A stretch of 50,706 nt of DNA from assembly GCF_029763755.1 (NCBI RefSeq), contig NZ_JARUVM010000030.1, positions 1-50,706 on the forward strand, given 5' to 3'. Made by a program: the position numbers and the translations under genes. Under the pieces are notes generated by a model. It had not been told where the DNA came from and made no database searches. It saw only the letters and a program-made list of their open reading frames with translations. This document shows, one piece after another, positions 29,860-38,231 of this stretch (positions within the stretch are counted from its first letter, which is position 1; every line of letters begins with the position of its first letter). This DNA comes from Luteimonas sp. 8-5. GTDB taxonomy: Bacteria; Pseudomonadota; Gammaproteobacteria; Xanthomonadales; Xanthomonadaceae.

Positions 29860-31736
29860 GCGGACCTCTTCGCGGCTTCCGCCGCTCCCACGGGGGTGCC
29901 AATGGCTCCCGCGATCGCGTTGGCGATGAATGTGGCGGTGATCGGCGTGCCGTCGTAGTGCAGCACCGGCGGCAGGCGTGCGGGGGCGATGCCGAACTGG
30001 TCGACCAGCAGCGTGCGCAGCTGCCCGTCGCGGTTCTGCTCGACCACGAACACCGATTCGTGGGCTTCGATGAAATCGCGAACGGAATCGGCGAAGGGAT
30101 AGCCGCGCACGCGCAGCGCATCGAGCTCGATGCCGGCGGTGCGCAGGCGCTCGATGGCCTCCAGCATGGCCGGGCTGGTCGATCCGAAGAAGATCGCACC
30201 ATGCCGGGCCGGCATACCCGCGCGCAACTCCACCGGCTGCGGCAGCAGCGTCTTCGCGGTTTCGAATTTCCGCTGCAGGCGCTGCATGTTGTAGGTGTAG
30301 TCGGGGCCGCGCTCGGAGTACTTCGCCTGCGGATCGCGCGAGGTGCCGCGGGTGAAATACGCGCCCTTGTCCGGGTGCGTGCCCGGCCACGTGCGCCACG
30401 GGATGCCGTCGCCGTCGACGTCCTTGTAGCGCGCGAACTCGCGGCCGGCCTCCAGGTCTTCGGCGGTCATCACCTTGCCGCGGTCGTAGCGGCGGCCGTC
30501 GTCCCATTCGAACGGCGCGCACAGGCGCTGGTTCATGCCGATGTCCAGGTCGGTCATCAGGAACACCGGGGTCTGAAGGCGGTCGGCCAGGTCCAGCGCC
30601 TCGGCGGCGAACGTGAAGCATTCGTTCGGGTCCTGCGGGAATAGCAGCACGTGGCGGGTGTCGCCGTGCGAGGCGAAGGCGCAGGCGAGCAGGTCCGACT
30701 GCTGGGTTCGCGTCGGCATGCCGGTGGAAGGCCCCCCGCGTTGCACATCGATGATCGTGACCGGGATCTCGGCGAAATAGGCCAGGCCGATGAACTCCGA
30801 CATCAGGGAAATGCCGGGGCCCGATGTCGCGGTGAAGGCGCGCGCTCCGTTCCAGCCGGCGCCGACGACCATGCCGATCGAGGCGATCTCGTCCTCGGCC
30901 TGGACGATGGCGTGGCGGTTGCCGCCGCCGTCCGGCGCGACGCGATACTTGCCGCAGTACTTCGCGAACGCCTCGGCCAGCGAGGACGAAGGCGTGATCG
31001 GATACCACGCGCACACCGTCGCGCCCCCGTACACGCAGCCCAGCGCCGCGGCGGCATTGCCCTCGACGAAGATGCGGTCGCCGACCGCATCGGCGCGCTG
31101 CACGCGCAGCCCGATCGGATGCGGGAGATGCGCACGGACCCAGTCGCGGCCCAGGTGCAGCGCCTGGATGTTGGGCGCCAGCAGCTTCTCCTTGCCCTTG
31201 TACTGCTCGCCCACCAGCGCCTCGATGCCGGCCACGTCCATGTCCAGCAACGCGGACAGCGCACCCACGTACATGATGTTCTTGAACAGCTGGCGCTGGC
31301 GCGGATCGCTCCAAGTGGCGTTGCAGATTTCCGTCAGCGGAACGCCGATGATGTTGATGTCGTCCCTGAACCTGGAGCGCGGCATCGGCTTGCTGTTGTC
31401 GTACAGCAGGTAGCCGCCTGCCCCGATCTCGGCGATGTCCTCGTCCCAGGTCTGGGGGTTCATCGCCACCATCAGGTCGACGCCGCCGCGCCGCCCGAGC
31501 CAGCCGCGCTCGCTGACGCGCACCTCGTACCAGGTCGGCAGGCCCTGGATGTTGGAAGGGAAGATGTTGCGGGGGCTCACCGGCACGCCCATGCGCAGGA
31601 TGGACTTGGCGAACAGCTCGTTGGCCGAGGCCGATCCGGATCCGTTGACGTTGGCGAACTTGACCACGAAGTCGTTGACCGCCGACAGCGCCTGGAGGGT
31701 CGTCCCTTCCATGGGCCCTGCCGCTGGCCCGTTCAC
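29856..31736 (-). CDS. 2-oxoacid:ferredoxin oxidoreductase, fused gamma-alpha subunit
   Basis: A 626-aa fusion. Residues about 1-195 match the gamma domain (LSAVNDFVVKFANVNGSGSA, RMGVPVSPRNIFPSNIQGLP), and the rest the alpha pyrimidine-binding domain (YPITPSSSLAEAFAKY, AIVQAEDEIASIGMVVGAGW, GARAFTATSGPGISLMSEFI, then VDVQRGGPSTGMPTRTQQSD-like residues and VVEQNRDGQLRTLL). GTG at 31736 is chosen: GGAGG stands 7 nt upstream and it overlaps the preceding stop as GTGA; an ATG 24 nt later is weaker. The last residues, VGAAEAAKRSA, are encoded by a REP-like repeat (29871-29891), so the repeat has become the C-terminus. Gamma-first fusions of this type are usual for KorA-like subunits. Confidence 0.92.
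   Translation of the reverse strand: MNGPAAGPMEGTTLQALSAVNDFVVKFANVNGSGSASANELFAKSILRMGVPVSPRNIFPSNIQGLPTWYEVRVSERGWLGRRGGVDLMVAMNPQTWDEDIAEIGAGGYLLYDNSKPMPRSRFRDDINIIGVPLTEICNATWSDPRQRQLFKNIMYVGALSALLDMDVAGIEALVGEQYKGKEKLLAPNIQALHLGRDWVRAHLPHPIGLRVQRADAVGDRIFVEGNAAAALGCVYGGATVCAWYPITPSSSLAEAFAKYCGKYRVAPDGGGNRHAIVQAEDEIASIGMVVGAGWNGARAFTATSGPGISLMSEFIGLAYFAEIPVTIIDVQRGGPSTGMPTRTQQSDLLACAFASHGDTRHVLLFPQDPNECFTFAAEALDLADRLQTPVFLMTDLDIGMNQRLCAPFEWDDGRRYDRGKVMTAEDLEAGREFARYKDVDGDGIPWRTWPGTHPDKGAYFTRGTSRDPQAKYSERGPDYTYNMQRLQRKFETAKTLLPQPVELRAGMPARHGAIFFGSTSPAMLEAIERLRTAGIELDALRVRGYPFADSVRDFIEAHESVFVVEQNRDGQLRTLLVDQFGIAPARLPPVLHYDGTPITATFIANAIAGAIGTPVGAAEAAKRSA
29871..29891 (-). repeat. REP-like element (copy 3) inside coding sequence
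   Basis: On the minus strand GTGGGAGCGGCGGAAGCCGC followed by G; one base (G for A at position 3) differs from copy 1. It encodes the C-terminal VGAAEAA of the fused gamma-alpha subunit, 12 nt before the stop. Confidence 0.85.
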
Positions 31737-33559
31737 GCCAGCGCCTCCACGGCCTTGTCCCGGCATCCCGAGCCGGCGCGCGTCTCCTGCAGCAGGAACT
31801 TCTGCATGTCCCAGGCGCCGGTGGGGCAGCGCTCGGCGCACAGCCCGCAATGCAGGCACACGTCCTCGTCCTTGACCATGACCCGCAGCGTCTTCAGCGG
31901 TTCCGACACGTACAGGTCCTGCGACGTGTTGGGCGCCGGCGCGCTCAGGCGCGTGCGCAGGTCGGCTTCGTCGCCATCGGAGGTGAAGGTGATGCAATCG
32001 GTGGGACAGATGTCGACGCAGGCATCGCACTCGATGCACTTGTCGCGGGTGAAGACGGTCTGCACGTCGCAGTTGAGGCAGCGCTGCGCCTCGGCGAAGG
32101 CGGTGGCCGGGTCGAAGCCGAGCTCCACCTCGGCCGACATGCTGTCCAGCCTGCGCGCGGCATCCGACCAGGGCACGATGTTGCGCAGGTCCGGCGAGAC
32201 CGCGTTGTCGTAGCTCCACTCGTGGATGCCCATCTTCTGCGGCGACAGCGACACCCGCGGCGCGGGCCGCACGCGCGCATCCTCGCCGTGCAGGAGGCGG
32301 TCGATGGACACGGCGGCAGCATGGCCGTGGGCTACCGCCCAGATGATGTTCTTCGGGCCGAATGCGGCGTCGCCACCGAACAGCACGTGCGGCAGGGTGG
32401 ACTGGTGGGTCGCCTTGTCGACCACGGGCATGCCCCATTCGTCGAAGGCGATGCCGCAGTCGCGCTCGATCCAGGGGAAGGCGTTCTCCTGGCCGACCGC
32501 GACCAGCACCTCGTCGCATTCGAACACGTCGTCCGGTTCGCCCGTCGGCACCAGCCTGCGCCGGCCGTTGGCGTCGTACTCGGCGCGCACCTTCTCGAAC
32601 ACCATGCCGGTGAGGCGGCCGCCATCGTCATGCAGGAAGGCTTTGGGCACGCGGCAGTCGAGGATGGGGATGCCCTCCTCCATCGCGTCTTCCTTCTCCC
32701 ACGGGCTGGCCTTCATCTCGTCGAAGCCGGAACGCACGACCACGCGCACGTCCTGCCCGCCGAGGCGGCGCGCGCTGCGGCAGCAGTCCATCGCCGTGTT
32801 GCCGCCGCCCAGCACCAGCACGCGCTTGCCGATGCGGGTGACATGACCGAAGTAGACGTTCGCCAGCCAGTCCAGACCGACATGGATGTGCGCACCGGCT
32901 TCCTTGCGCCCGGGCAGGTCCAGGTCGCGCCCGCGCGGTGCGCCGCTGCCGACGAACACCGCGTCGTAACCTTCCGCCAGCAGTGCCCGCATCGATTCGA
33001 TCCTGCGGTTGCCCACGAACGCCACGCCCAGGTCGAGGATGTAGCCGGTCTCCTCGTCGATCACTTCCTCCGGCAGGCGGAAGCGCGGCACCTGGGTGCG
33101 CATGAAGCCGCCCGCCTTCGGGTCGGCCTCGAACACGGTGACGTCGTAGCCCAGCGGCGCAAGATCGCGGGCCACGGTCAGCGAAGAAGGGCCGGCACCG
33201 ACGCAGGCCACGCGGAATCCGTTCTTCTTCGCCGCCGGCGCCGGCATGCGCGCGCGCACGTCGCCCTTGCAGTCGGCGGCCACGCGCTTGAGCCGGCAGA
33301 TCGCCACCGGTTCCGGCTTGCCTGTGTTGTTCTCCTCCACGCGTCCGCGCCGGCACGCCGGTTCGCAAGGGCGGTCGCAGGTGCGTCCGAGGATGCCGGG
33401 AAAGACATTGCTCTCCCAGTTCACCATGTAAGCGTCGGTGTAGCGGCCGGCCGCGATCAGGCGGATGTACTCGGGGACCGGCGTGTGCGCCGGGCATGCC
33501 CACTGGCAGTCCACGACCTTGTGGAAGACGTCGGGGTTGCGGATGTCGGTCGGCTTCAA
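31733..33559 (-). CDS. GltD-like FAD/NADPH oxidoreductase with C-terminal 2[4Fe-4S] ferredoxin domain
   Basis: A 608-aa flavoprotein. The N-terminus has a GltD-like Fe-S helical domain (CQWACPAHTPVPEYIRLI, CDRPCEPACRRG). Then come an FAD motif (ACVGAGPSSLTVARDLAPLG) and an NADPH motif (VLVLGGGNTAMDCCRSARRL). The C-terminal ~110 residues form a ferredoxin domain with two clusters: CIECDACVDICP and CLHCGLCAERCP. It likely passes electrons between NAD(P)H and the 2-oxoacid oxidoreductase encoded by the next two genes. The TTG at 33559 is chosen because GGGAGG lies 5 nt upstream and the conserved LKPTDIRNPDVFHKVVDCQW begins there; the open frame further up runs through noncoding repeats. Stop overlaps the next GTG. 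Confidence 0.9.
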   Translation of the reverse strand: MKPTDIRNPDVFHKVVDCQWACPAHTPVPEYIRLIAAGRYTDAYMVNWESNVFPGILGRTCDRPCEPACRRGRVEENNTGKPEPVAICRLKRVAADCKGDVRARMPAPAAKKNGFRVACVGAGPSSLTVARDLAPLGYDVTVFEADPKAGGFMRTQVPRFRLPEEVIDEETGYILDLGVAFVGNRRIESMRALLAEGYDAVFVGSGAPRGRDLDLPGRKEAGAHIHVGLDWLANVYFGHVTRIGKRVLVLGGGNTAMDCCRSARRLGGQDVRVVVRSGFDEMKASPWEKEDAMEEGIPILDCRVPKAFLHDDGGRLTGMVFEKVRAEYDANGRRRLVPTGEPDDVFECDEVLVAVGQENAFPWIERDCGIAFDEWGMPVVDKATHQSTLPHVLFGGDAAFGPKNIIWAVAHGHAAAVSIDRLLHGEDARVRPAPRVSLSPQKMGIHEWSYDNAVSPDLRNIVPWSDAARRLDSMSAEVELGFDPATAFAEAQRCLNCDVQTVFTRDKCIECDACVDICPTDCITFTSDGDEADLRTRLSAPAPNTSQDLYVSEPLKTLRVMVKDEDVCLHCGLCAERCPTGAWDMQKFLLQETRAGSGCRDKAVEALA

Positions 33560-33564
33560 GCGTC

Positions 33565-33570
33565 CCTCCC
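33565..33570 (-). promoter_or_regulatory. Ribosome-binding site that fixes a TTG start
   Basis: GGGAGG on the minus strand, 5 nt before TTG at 33559 of the GltD-like oxidoreductase gene. Confidence 0.7.
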
Positions 33571-33656
33571 GCAGGCGGCCGGTCCCTCCGGCCGTCGCTG
33601 GCCCGAGTCTAGCCCGATCCGGTCGCAAGCGTCCTCCCTCACGTGCGGGGCGCCGC

Positions 33657-33758
33657 GGAATGGCCTTGCCCAAGCCGGGACACGGCATGAACCCGTCCAT
33701 GGGGCCTCGTCGTCGGCATCCATGCCTCCGACGGTCCCGTCTTGGGCAAGGCCATTCC
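33657..33758. repeat. Long inverted repeat A (25-bp arms)
   Basis: GGAATGGCCTTGCCCAAGCC plus GGGAC (33657-33681) and its reverse complement at 33734-33758 with one mismatch, around a 52-nt loop. It is part of the 390-bp stretch without genes between the oxidoreductase operon and the RND pump gene; RNA from either strand would fold into a strong hairpin. No family was recognised. Confidence 0.88.
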
Positions 33759-33818
33759 ACGACGCTGAGCCAAGCGAGTGGGTCGATGCTTCGGCCGCGA
33801 AGTGCTCCGGGCGTCGCG

Positions 33819-33906
33819 GGAAAGGTGGTGCGCTTTGGCGAAATCAAGGAGGAGGCCGGGCCGCCGGCCCGGCCGGGGGACATTCGCCAAAGCGGACCGC
33901 CTTTCC
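33819..33906. repeat. Long inverted repeat B (24-bp arms) with nested hairpin
   Basis: GGAAAGGTGGTGCGCTTTGG plus CGAA (33819-33842) pairs with 33883-33906 at 22 of 24 positions. The 40-nt loop contains a second perfect stem, GGCCGGGCC / GGCCCGGCC with a 3-nt loop (GCC). It is 60 bp from repeat A and 25 bp before a REP-like copy. Confidence 0.88.
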
Positions 33907-33931
33907 AGCGTAAGCGCGCGAGAAACTCCGC

Positions 33932-33954
33932 GTCGCGGCTGCCGCCGCTCCTAC
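33932..33954 (-). repeat. REP-like element (copy 4)
   Basis: On the minus strand GTAGGAGCGGCGGCAGCCGC followed by GAC, identical to copy 2. The TAG (33951-33953) is the stop codon of the RND pump gene. Confidence 0.87.
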
Positions 33955-36900
33955 GGCCAGCGCTTCACCCGGAACCACGCCGCATACAGGGCGGGCAGGA
34001 ACAGCAGCGTCAGCACCGTCGCCACCGTCAGGCCGCCCATGATCGCCACCGCCATTGGCCCGAAGAACGCGCTGCGCGACAGCGGGATCATGGCCAGGAT
34101 CGCCGCCAGCGCCGTCAGCACGATCGGGCGGAAGCGCCGCACGGTCGCGTCGACCACCGCGTTCCAGCGGTCGTGGCCCGCCTTGATGTCCTGCTCGATC
34201 TGGTCGACCAGGATCACCGAATTTCGCATGATCATGCCCGCCAGCGCGATCGTGCCCAGCATCGCCACGAAGCCGAACGGCACCCTGAACACGAGCAGGA
34301 ACAGGGTCACGCCGATCAATCCCAGCGGCGCCGTCAGCAGCACCAGGATCGTGCGCGAGATGCTGCGCAGCTGCAGCATCAGCAGGGTCACCACCACCAG
34401 CAGGAACAGCGGCACGCCGGCGGCGATGGACGCCTGGCCGCGGGCCGAGTCCTCGACCGTGCCGCCGGCCTCGAGCAGGTAGCCGGCGGGCAGCTGCGCG
34501 CGGATATCTTCAAGGGTCGGCACGATCTGCGCGGTGACCGTGGCCGGCTGCAGGCCGTCGCGGATGTCGGCGCGCACGGTGATCGTGGGCAGGCGGTCGC
34601 GATGCCAGATGATGCCGTCCTCGAACCCGTACTCCAGGGTCGCGACCTGCGCCAGCGGTACCGAACGGCCGCTGGCCGTGGGCACCGCCAGGCTGCCGAG
34701 CATGTCCAGCCGGGTGCGCTCGTCGTCGCTGCCGCGCATCGACACTTCGATCAGCTCGTTGCCCTCGCGGAAGGTACTCACGTGCAGGCCCGACAACGAT
34801 CCCGACAGGAACGCCGACAGCTGCTGCGTGCTCACTCCGACGGCGCGCGCGCGTTCCTGGTCCACCACCAGCCGCACGACCTTGCTCGGCTCGTCCCAGT
34901 CGAGGTTGACGTTGGCCACGTGCGGGTTGGCGCGCACCTTCGCCTCGACCTGGCGCGCCAGCGCGCGCACGCGGTCGATGTGTTCGCCGGACACGCGGAA
35001 CTGCACCGGGTAGCCGACCGGCGGGCCGTTCTCCAGTCGGGTCACGCGCAGTTGCAGTTCCGGGAATTCCCGCGCCACGTCCTCGACCAGCCAGTCGCGC
35101 AGCGCCTCGCGCGCCTCGATGTCGTCGGCGCGAACCACGAACTGGGCGAAGTTGGCGGCCGGCAGCTGCTGGTCCAGCGGCAGGTAGAAGCGCGGCGAGC
35201 CGGTGCCGACGTAGGCGACGAAATTGTCCACGCCTTCGCGCCCCTCCAGCAGCTTCTCCAGGCGCTGCGCCTCGGCGGCCGTGGCGCGCAGCGACGAACC
35301 CTCGGCCAGCTCCATGTCGACCATCAGCTCTGGCCGGGTGGAATCGGGGAAGAACTGCTGCGGCACGAAGCGGAACATCAGCAGCGACAGTACGAACAAC
35401 GCGACGGTCGCGCCGATCACCAGCCAGCGGCGCGACAGGCACCAGTCGACCAGCGCGCGGAAGCGGCGGTAGAACGGCTTCTGGTATGGGTCGTGCGGCT
35501 CGCCCGAGCTGCCGGCGTGCTTCTTCGCCAGGTCCGGCAGCATGCGGTCGCCCAGGTAAGGGATGAACAGCACCGCGGCGACCCAGGACACCAGCAGCGC
35601 GATCGTCACCACCTGGAACAGGGAGCGGGTGTACTCGCCGGTGGTGGACGCTGCGGTCGCGATCGGCAGGAAGCCCGCCGCCGTGACCAGGGTGCCGGTG
35701 AGCATCGGGAACGCGGTCGATTCCCAGGCGAAGCTCGCCGCCTTCAACCGCGAAAAGCCCTGCTCCATCTTGATCGCCATCATCTCCACCGCGATGATCG
35801 CGTCGTCCACCATCAGGCCCAGCGACAGCACCAGCGCACCGAGCGAGATCTTGTGCAGGCCGATGCCGAAGTAGTGCATCACCGCGAAGGTCATCGCCAG
35901 CACCAGCGGGATGCTCACCGCCACCACCAGGCCCGTGCGCAGGCCCAGCGAGAAGAAGCTCACCAGCAGCACGATGAAGACCGCCTCGGCGAGCACGCGC
36001 ATGAACTCGCCGACCGACTCGCGCACCGCCTCGGGCTGGTCGCTCACCTTGTCCAGCTCCATGCCCGCCGGCAGCGACTGCTGCAGGCGCTCGAACTCCC
36101 GGTCCAGGGTTTCCCCGAGCGCGAGGATGTCGCCGCCTTCCTTCATCGACACCGCGATGCCGAGGGCGTCGCGGCCCATGAAGCGCATCTTAGGCGCGGC
36201 CGGGTCGCTGAAGCCGCGTTCGACCGTTGCGATGTCGCCCAGGCGCACGGTGCGGTCGCCGGCGCGGATGGGGAAGTCGCGGATCGCCTCGACCGACGCG
36301 AACGCACCGCTGACGCGCAACTGCACGCGCGCAGCCTTGCCCTCGAAGAAACCCGCGGGCACCACCGCGTTCTGCTGGTCGATGGCCTGCTGCACCGCCG
36401 CCAGCGGGATTCCCAGGGTCGCCAGCTTGGTGTTGTCGACCTCGATCCAGACCTTCTCGTCCTGCAGCCCGACCAGTTCGACCTTGCCCACGTCGGGCAC
36501 CCGCTGCAGTTCCAGCTCGATGCGCTCGGCGTAGTCCTTCAGGACCGCATAGTCGAAGCCGGGGCCGGTGATGGCGTAGATGTTGCCGAAGGTGTCGCCG
36601 AATTCGTCGTTGAAGAACGGGCCGATGACGCCCGCCGGCAGCGTCGGGCGGATGTCGCCGATCTTCTTGCGCACCTGGTACCAGAGTTCCGGCACGTCCT
36701 TCGAACGCATCGAGTCGCGCGCCATGAAGATCACCTGCGACTCGCCCGGACGCGAGTACGAGCGGATGAACTCGTAATCGCCGGTCGTCATGAGCTGCTT
36801 CTCGATGCGCTCGGTGACCTGCTCGGCGACCTCGTGCGCGGTCGCGCCAGGCCACTTTGCCTGCACCACCATCGCCTTGAAGGTGAACGGCGGATCCTCG

Positions 36901-37013
36901 GACTGGCCCAGGTGGCTGTACGACCAGGCGCCCAGCAGGGCCATCACCAGCATCGTGTAGACCACCAGGGCACGGTTGCGCAGCGCCCACTCGGAGAGGT
37001 TGAAGCGCGACAT
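33951..37013 (-). CDS. RND-family multidrug efflux pump, inner-membrane transporter
   Basis: A 1020-aa proton-driven inner-membrane transporter of the AcrB superfamily. It starts FNLSEWALRNRALVVYTMLV and has GQSEDPPFTFKAMVVQAKWP. The TM4 proton-relay pair is D403/D404 in GLMVDDAIIAVEMMAI; large periplasmic loops follow TM1 and TM7, and the C-terminal helices read VAMLGTIALAGMIMRNSVIL and ATVLTLLFLPALYAAWF. The sequence is of the TriC/VexF-like branch rather than AcrB itself. ATG at 37013 is taken; a second in-frame ATG 15 nt upstream is possible. It lies 21 bp after the adaptor gene. Three parts are needed for efflux; the outer-membrane partner may be tolC at 39.8 kb. The stop codon comes from a REP copy. 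Confidence 0.94.
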   Translation of the reverse strand: MSRFNLSEWALRNRALVVYTMLVMALLGAWSYSHLGQSEDPPFTFKAMVVQAKWPGATAHEVAEQVTERIEKQLMTTGDYEFIRSYSRPGESQVIFMARDSMRSKDVPELWYQVRKKIGDIRPTLPAGVIGPFFNDEFGDTFGNIYAITGPGFDYAVLKDYAERIELELQRVPDVGKVELVGLQDEKVWIEVDNTKLATLGIPLAAVQQAIDQQNAVVPAGFFEGKAARVQLRVSGAFASVEAIRDFPIRAGDRTVRLGDIATVERGFSDPAAPKMRFMGRDALGIAVSMKEGGDILALGETLDREFERLQQSLPAGMELDKVSDQPEAVRESVGEFMRVLAEAVFIVLLVSFFSLGLRTGLVVAVSIPLVLAMTFAVMHYFGIGLHKISLGALVLSLGLMVDDAIIAVEMMAIKMEQGFSRLKAASFAWESTAFPMLTGTLVTAAGFLPIATAASTTGEYTRSLFQVVTIALLVSWVAAVLFIPYLGDRMLPDLAKKHAGSSGEPHDPYQKPFYRRFRALVDWCLSRRWLVIGATVALFVLSLLMFRFVPQQFFPDSTRPELMVDMELAEGSSLRATAAEAQRLEKLLEGREGVDNFVAYVGTGSPRFYLPLDQQLPAANFAQFVVRADDIEAREALRDWLVEDVAREFPELQLRVTRLENGPPVGYPVQFRVSGEHIDRVRALARQVEAKVRANPHVANVNLDWDEPSKVVRLVVDQERARAVGVSTQQLSAFLSGSLSGLHVSTFREGNELIEVSMRGSDDERTRLDMLGSLAVPTASGRSVPLAQVATLEYGFEDGIIWHRDRLPTITVRADIRDGLQPATVTAQIVPTLEDIRAQLPAGYLLEAGGTVEDSARGQASIAAGVPLFLLVVVTLLMLQLRSISRTILVLLTAPLGLIGVTLFLLVFRVPFGFVAMLGTIALAGMIMRNSVILVDQIEQDIKAGHDRWNAVVDATVRRFRPIVLTALAAILAMIPLSRSAFFGPMAVAIMGGLTVATVLTLLFLPALYAAWFRVKRWP

Positions 37014-37034
37014 CGGATGGCCTGGCATCTGGGG

Positions 37035-38153
37035 TCAGTTCCCGGAAGCGGCGGCGAACACCGGCTTGTTGTCGCGATCGACCGCGACCACCGGCTCGTC
37101 CTCGCGCAGCAGGTGCCCGCCGGCGACGACGATCCAGTCGTCGGCGGCCAGGCCCTCGAGCACCGGTACGCGGTCCTCGCCGTACGGCCCGAGCACCACC
37201 GGCGCCAGGTGCAGCGTGTGCGTGCCCGGATCGACCACCCAGACGCCCGCGCCCTCGCCTTCGGCGCGACGCTGCACCGAGGCCAGCGGCACCGTCAATG
37301 CGGCCTTGCCGGTGCGTCCGCCCGCAGGTTCGAAGTACACCCGCGCGCTCTGGCCCAGTTCGACGTCGCCGCCCTCGTCGAGCGCGACGCGCGCGGCGAA
37401 AGTGCGGGTCTGCTGGTCGGCGGCCGGCGAGATCTCGCGGATCCGGGCAGGCAGTCGTTTGCCTTGCGCGCTCCACAACTCGACGGCGGCGCGCTGCCCG
37501 ACAGTGAAGTCGTCGATGCTCACCTCCGGCAGCGCAATGGCGATTTCCCGCTGTCCTTCACCGGCCAGCCCGAACACCGTCTGCCCGGCGGCGACCACCT
37601 GCCCCGCCTCGGCCTGGCGCAGAGCGATCACGCCATCGGCGGGGGCGCGAAGCTCGGCGTAGCCCGCCTGGTTGCGGGCGACGTCCAGGTTCGCCCGCGC
37701 CGCCTTCGCCTGGCCTGCGGCGGCAGCGTGCGCGGCTTCCTGTGCCTGCAGTGCCGAACGGCTGACCAGTTGCTGCGCGGCGAGCTGCTCGTAGCGCGCC
37801 ATATCCGCGGCCGCGCGTGCCAGTTCGGCCTCGGCCGCGGCGAGTTGCGCCTGCGCCGCGCTCGCCTGCAGCCGCAGGTCGCCGGGATCGAGTTCGGCCA
37901 GCAGTTGCCCGCGCTTCACGCGATCGCCTACGTCCACGAGGCGGCGCACCAGCTTGCCGCCGACGCGGAACGACAGTGCCGTCTCTTCTCGTGCCCGTAC
38001 CTCGCCCGGATAGGCGAGCCCGGCCACGCCGGGTGCCGCCTCCGGATGCGCCACCAGCACTGGCCGCGGCGCGACCGCGGCTTCTTCGCCTGCGCTGCAG
38101 GCGGCAAGGGCGAACGACAGGATCGCGGCGGCTGCAAGCGTCTTCGCAGGCAT
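37035..38153 (-). CDS. RND efflux periplasmic adaptor (membrane fusion protein), lipoprotein
   Basis: A 372-aa adaptor anchored to the inner membrane by lipid. The signal peptide ends in the lipobox LAAC (TLAAAAILSFALAAC), with Cys near residue 19. A split lipoyl/biotinyl-like domain (GEVRAREETALSFRVGGKLV and LRAPADGVIALRQAEAGQVV) flanks an alanine-rich alpha-hairpin (about residues 85-155), followed by a beta-barrel and a membrane-proximal domain (GVWVVDPGTHTLHLAPVVLG). It is the first gene of the pump operon, with the RND gene 21 bp downstream, and faces a TetR gene across 78 bp. The ATG at 38153 begins the lipoprotein signal. Confidence 0.94.
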   Translation of the reverse strand: MPAKTLAAAAILSFALAACSAGEEAAVAPRPVLVAHPEAAPGVAGLAYPGEVRAREETALSFRVGGKLVRRLVDVGDRVKRGQLLAELDPGDLRLQASAAQAQLAAAEAELARAAADMARYEQLAAQQLVSRSALQAQEAAHAAAAGQAKAARANLDVARNQAGYAELRAPADGVIALRQAEAGQVVAAGQTVFGLAGEGQREIAIALPEVSIDDFTVGQRAAVELWSAQGKRLPARIREISPAADQQTRTFAARVALDEGGDVELGQSARVYFEPAGGRTGKAALTVPLASVQRRAEGEGAGVWVVDPGTHTLHLAPVVLGPYGEDRVPVLEGLAADDWIVVAGGHLLREDEPVVAVDRDNKPVFAAASGN

Positions 38154-38219
38154 GGGAAGTCCAGGCAATGGGGGATTAATGAACTGGTGGGTATGCTATA
38201 AATAACAAACCGGATAGTC

Positions 38220-38225
38220 TAGTAT
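38220..38225 (+). promoter_or_regulatory. Candidate -10 element for leaderless tetR-type gene
   Basis: TAGTAT, exactly 6 nt before the ATG at 38232. The 78-bp AT-richer intergenic region (GTATGCTATAAATAACAAAC nearby) should also hold the pump promoter and the repressor operator; no clear perfect palindrome was seen. Confidence 0.5.
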
Positions 38226-38231
38226 TGTGGC

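Noticed and set aside
33657-33906. Tandem tRNA genes or a tRNA-like region in the large intergenic gap
   Set aside because: Stems are 24-25 bp long and no cloverleaf, T-loop or anticodon arm could be fitted.
33465-38201. A very long + strand open frame opposite the RND pump and adaptor genes
   Set aside because: It has no recognisable domain, is rich in His/Arg/Gln as expected for antisense of high-GC genes, and covers three well-supported features on the other strand.
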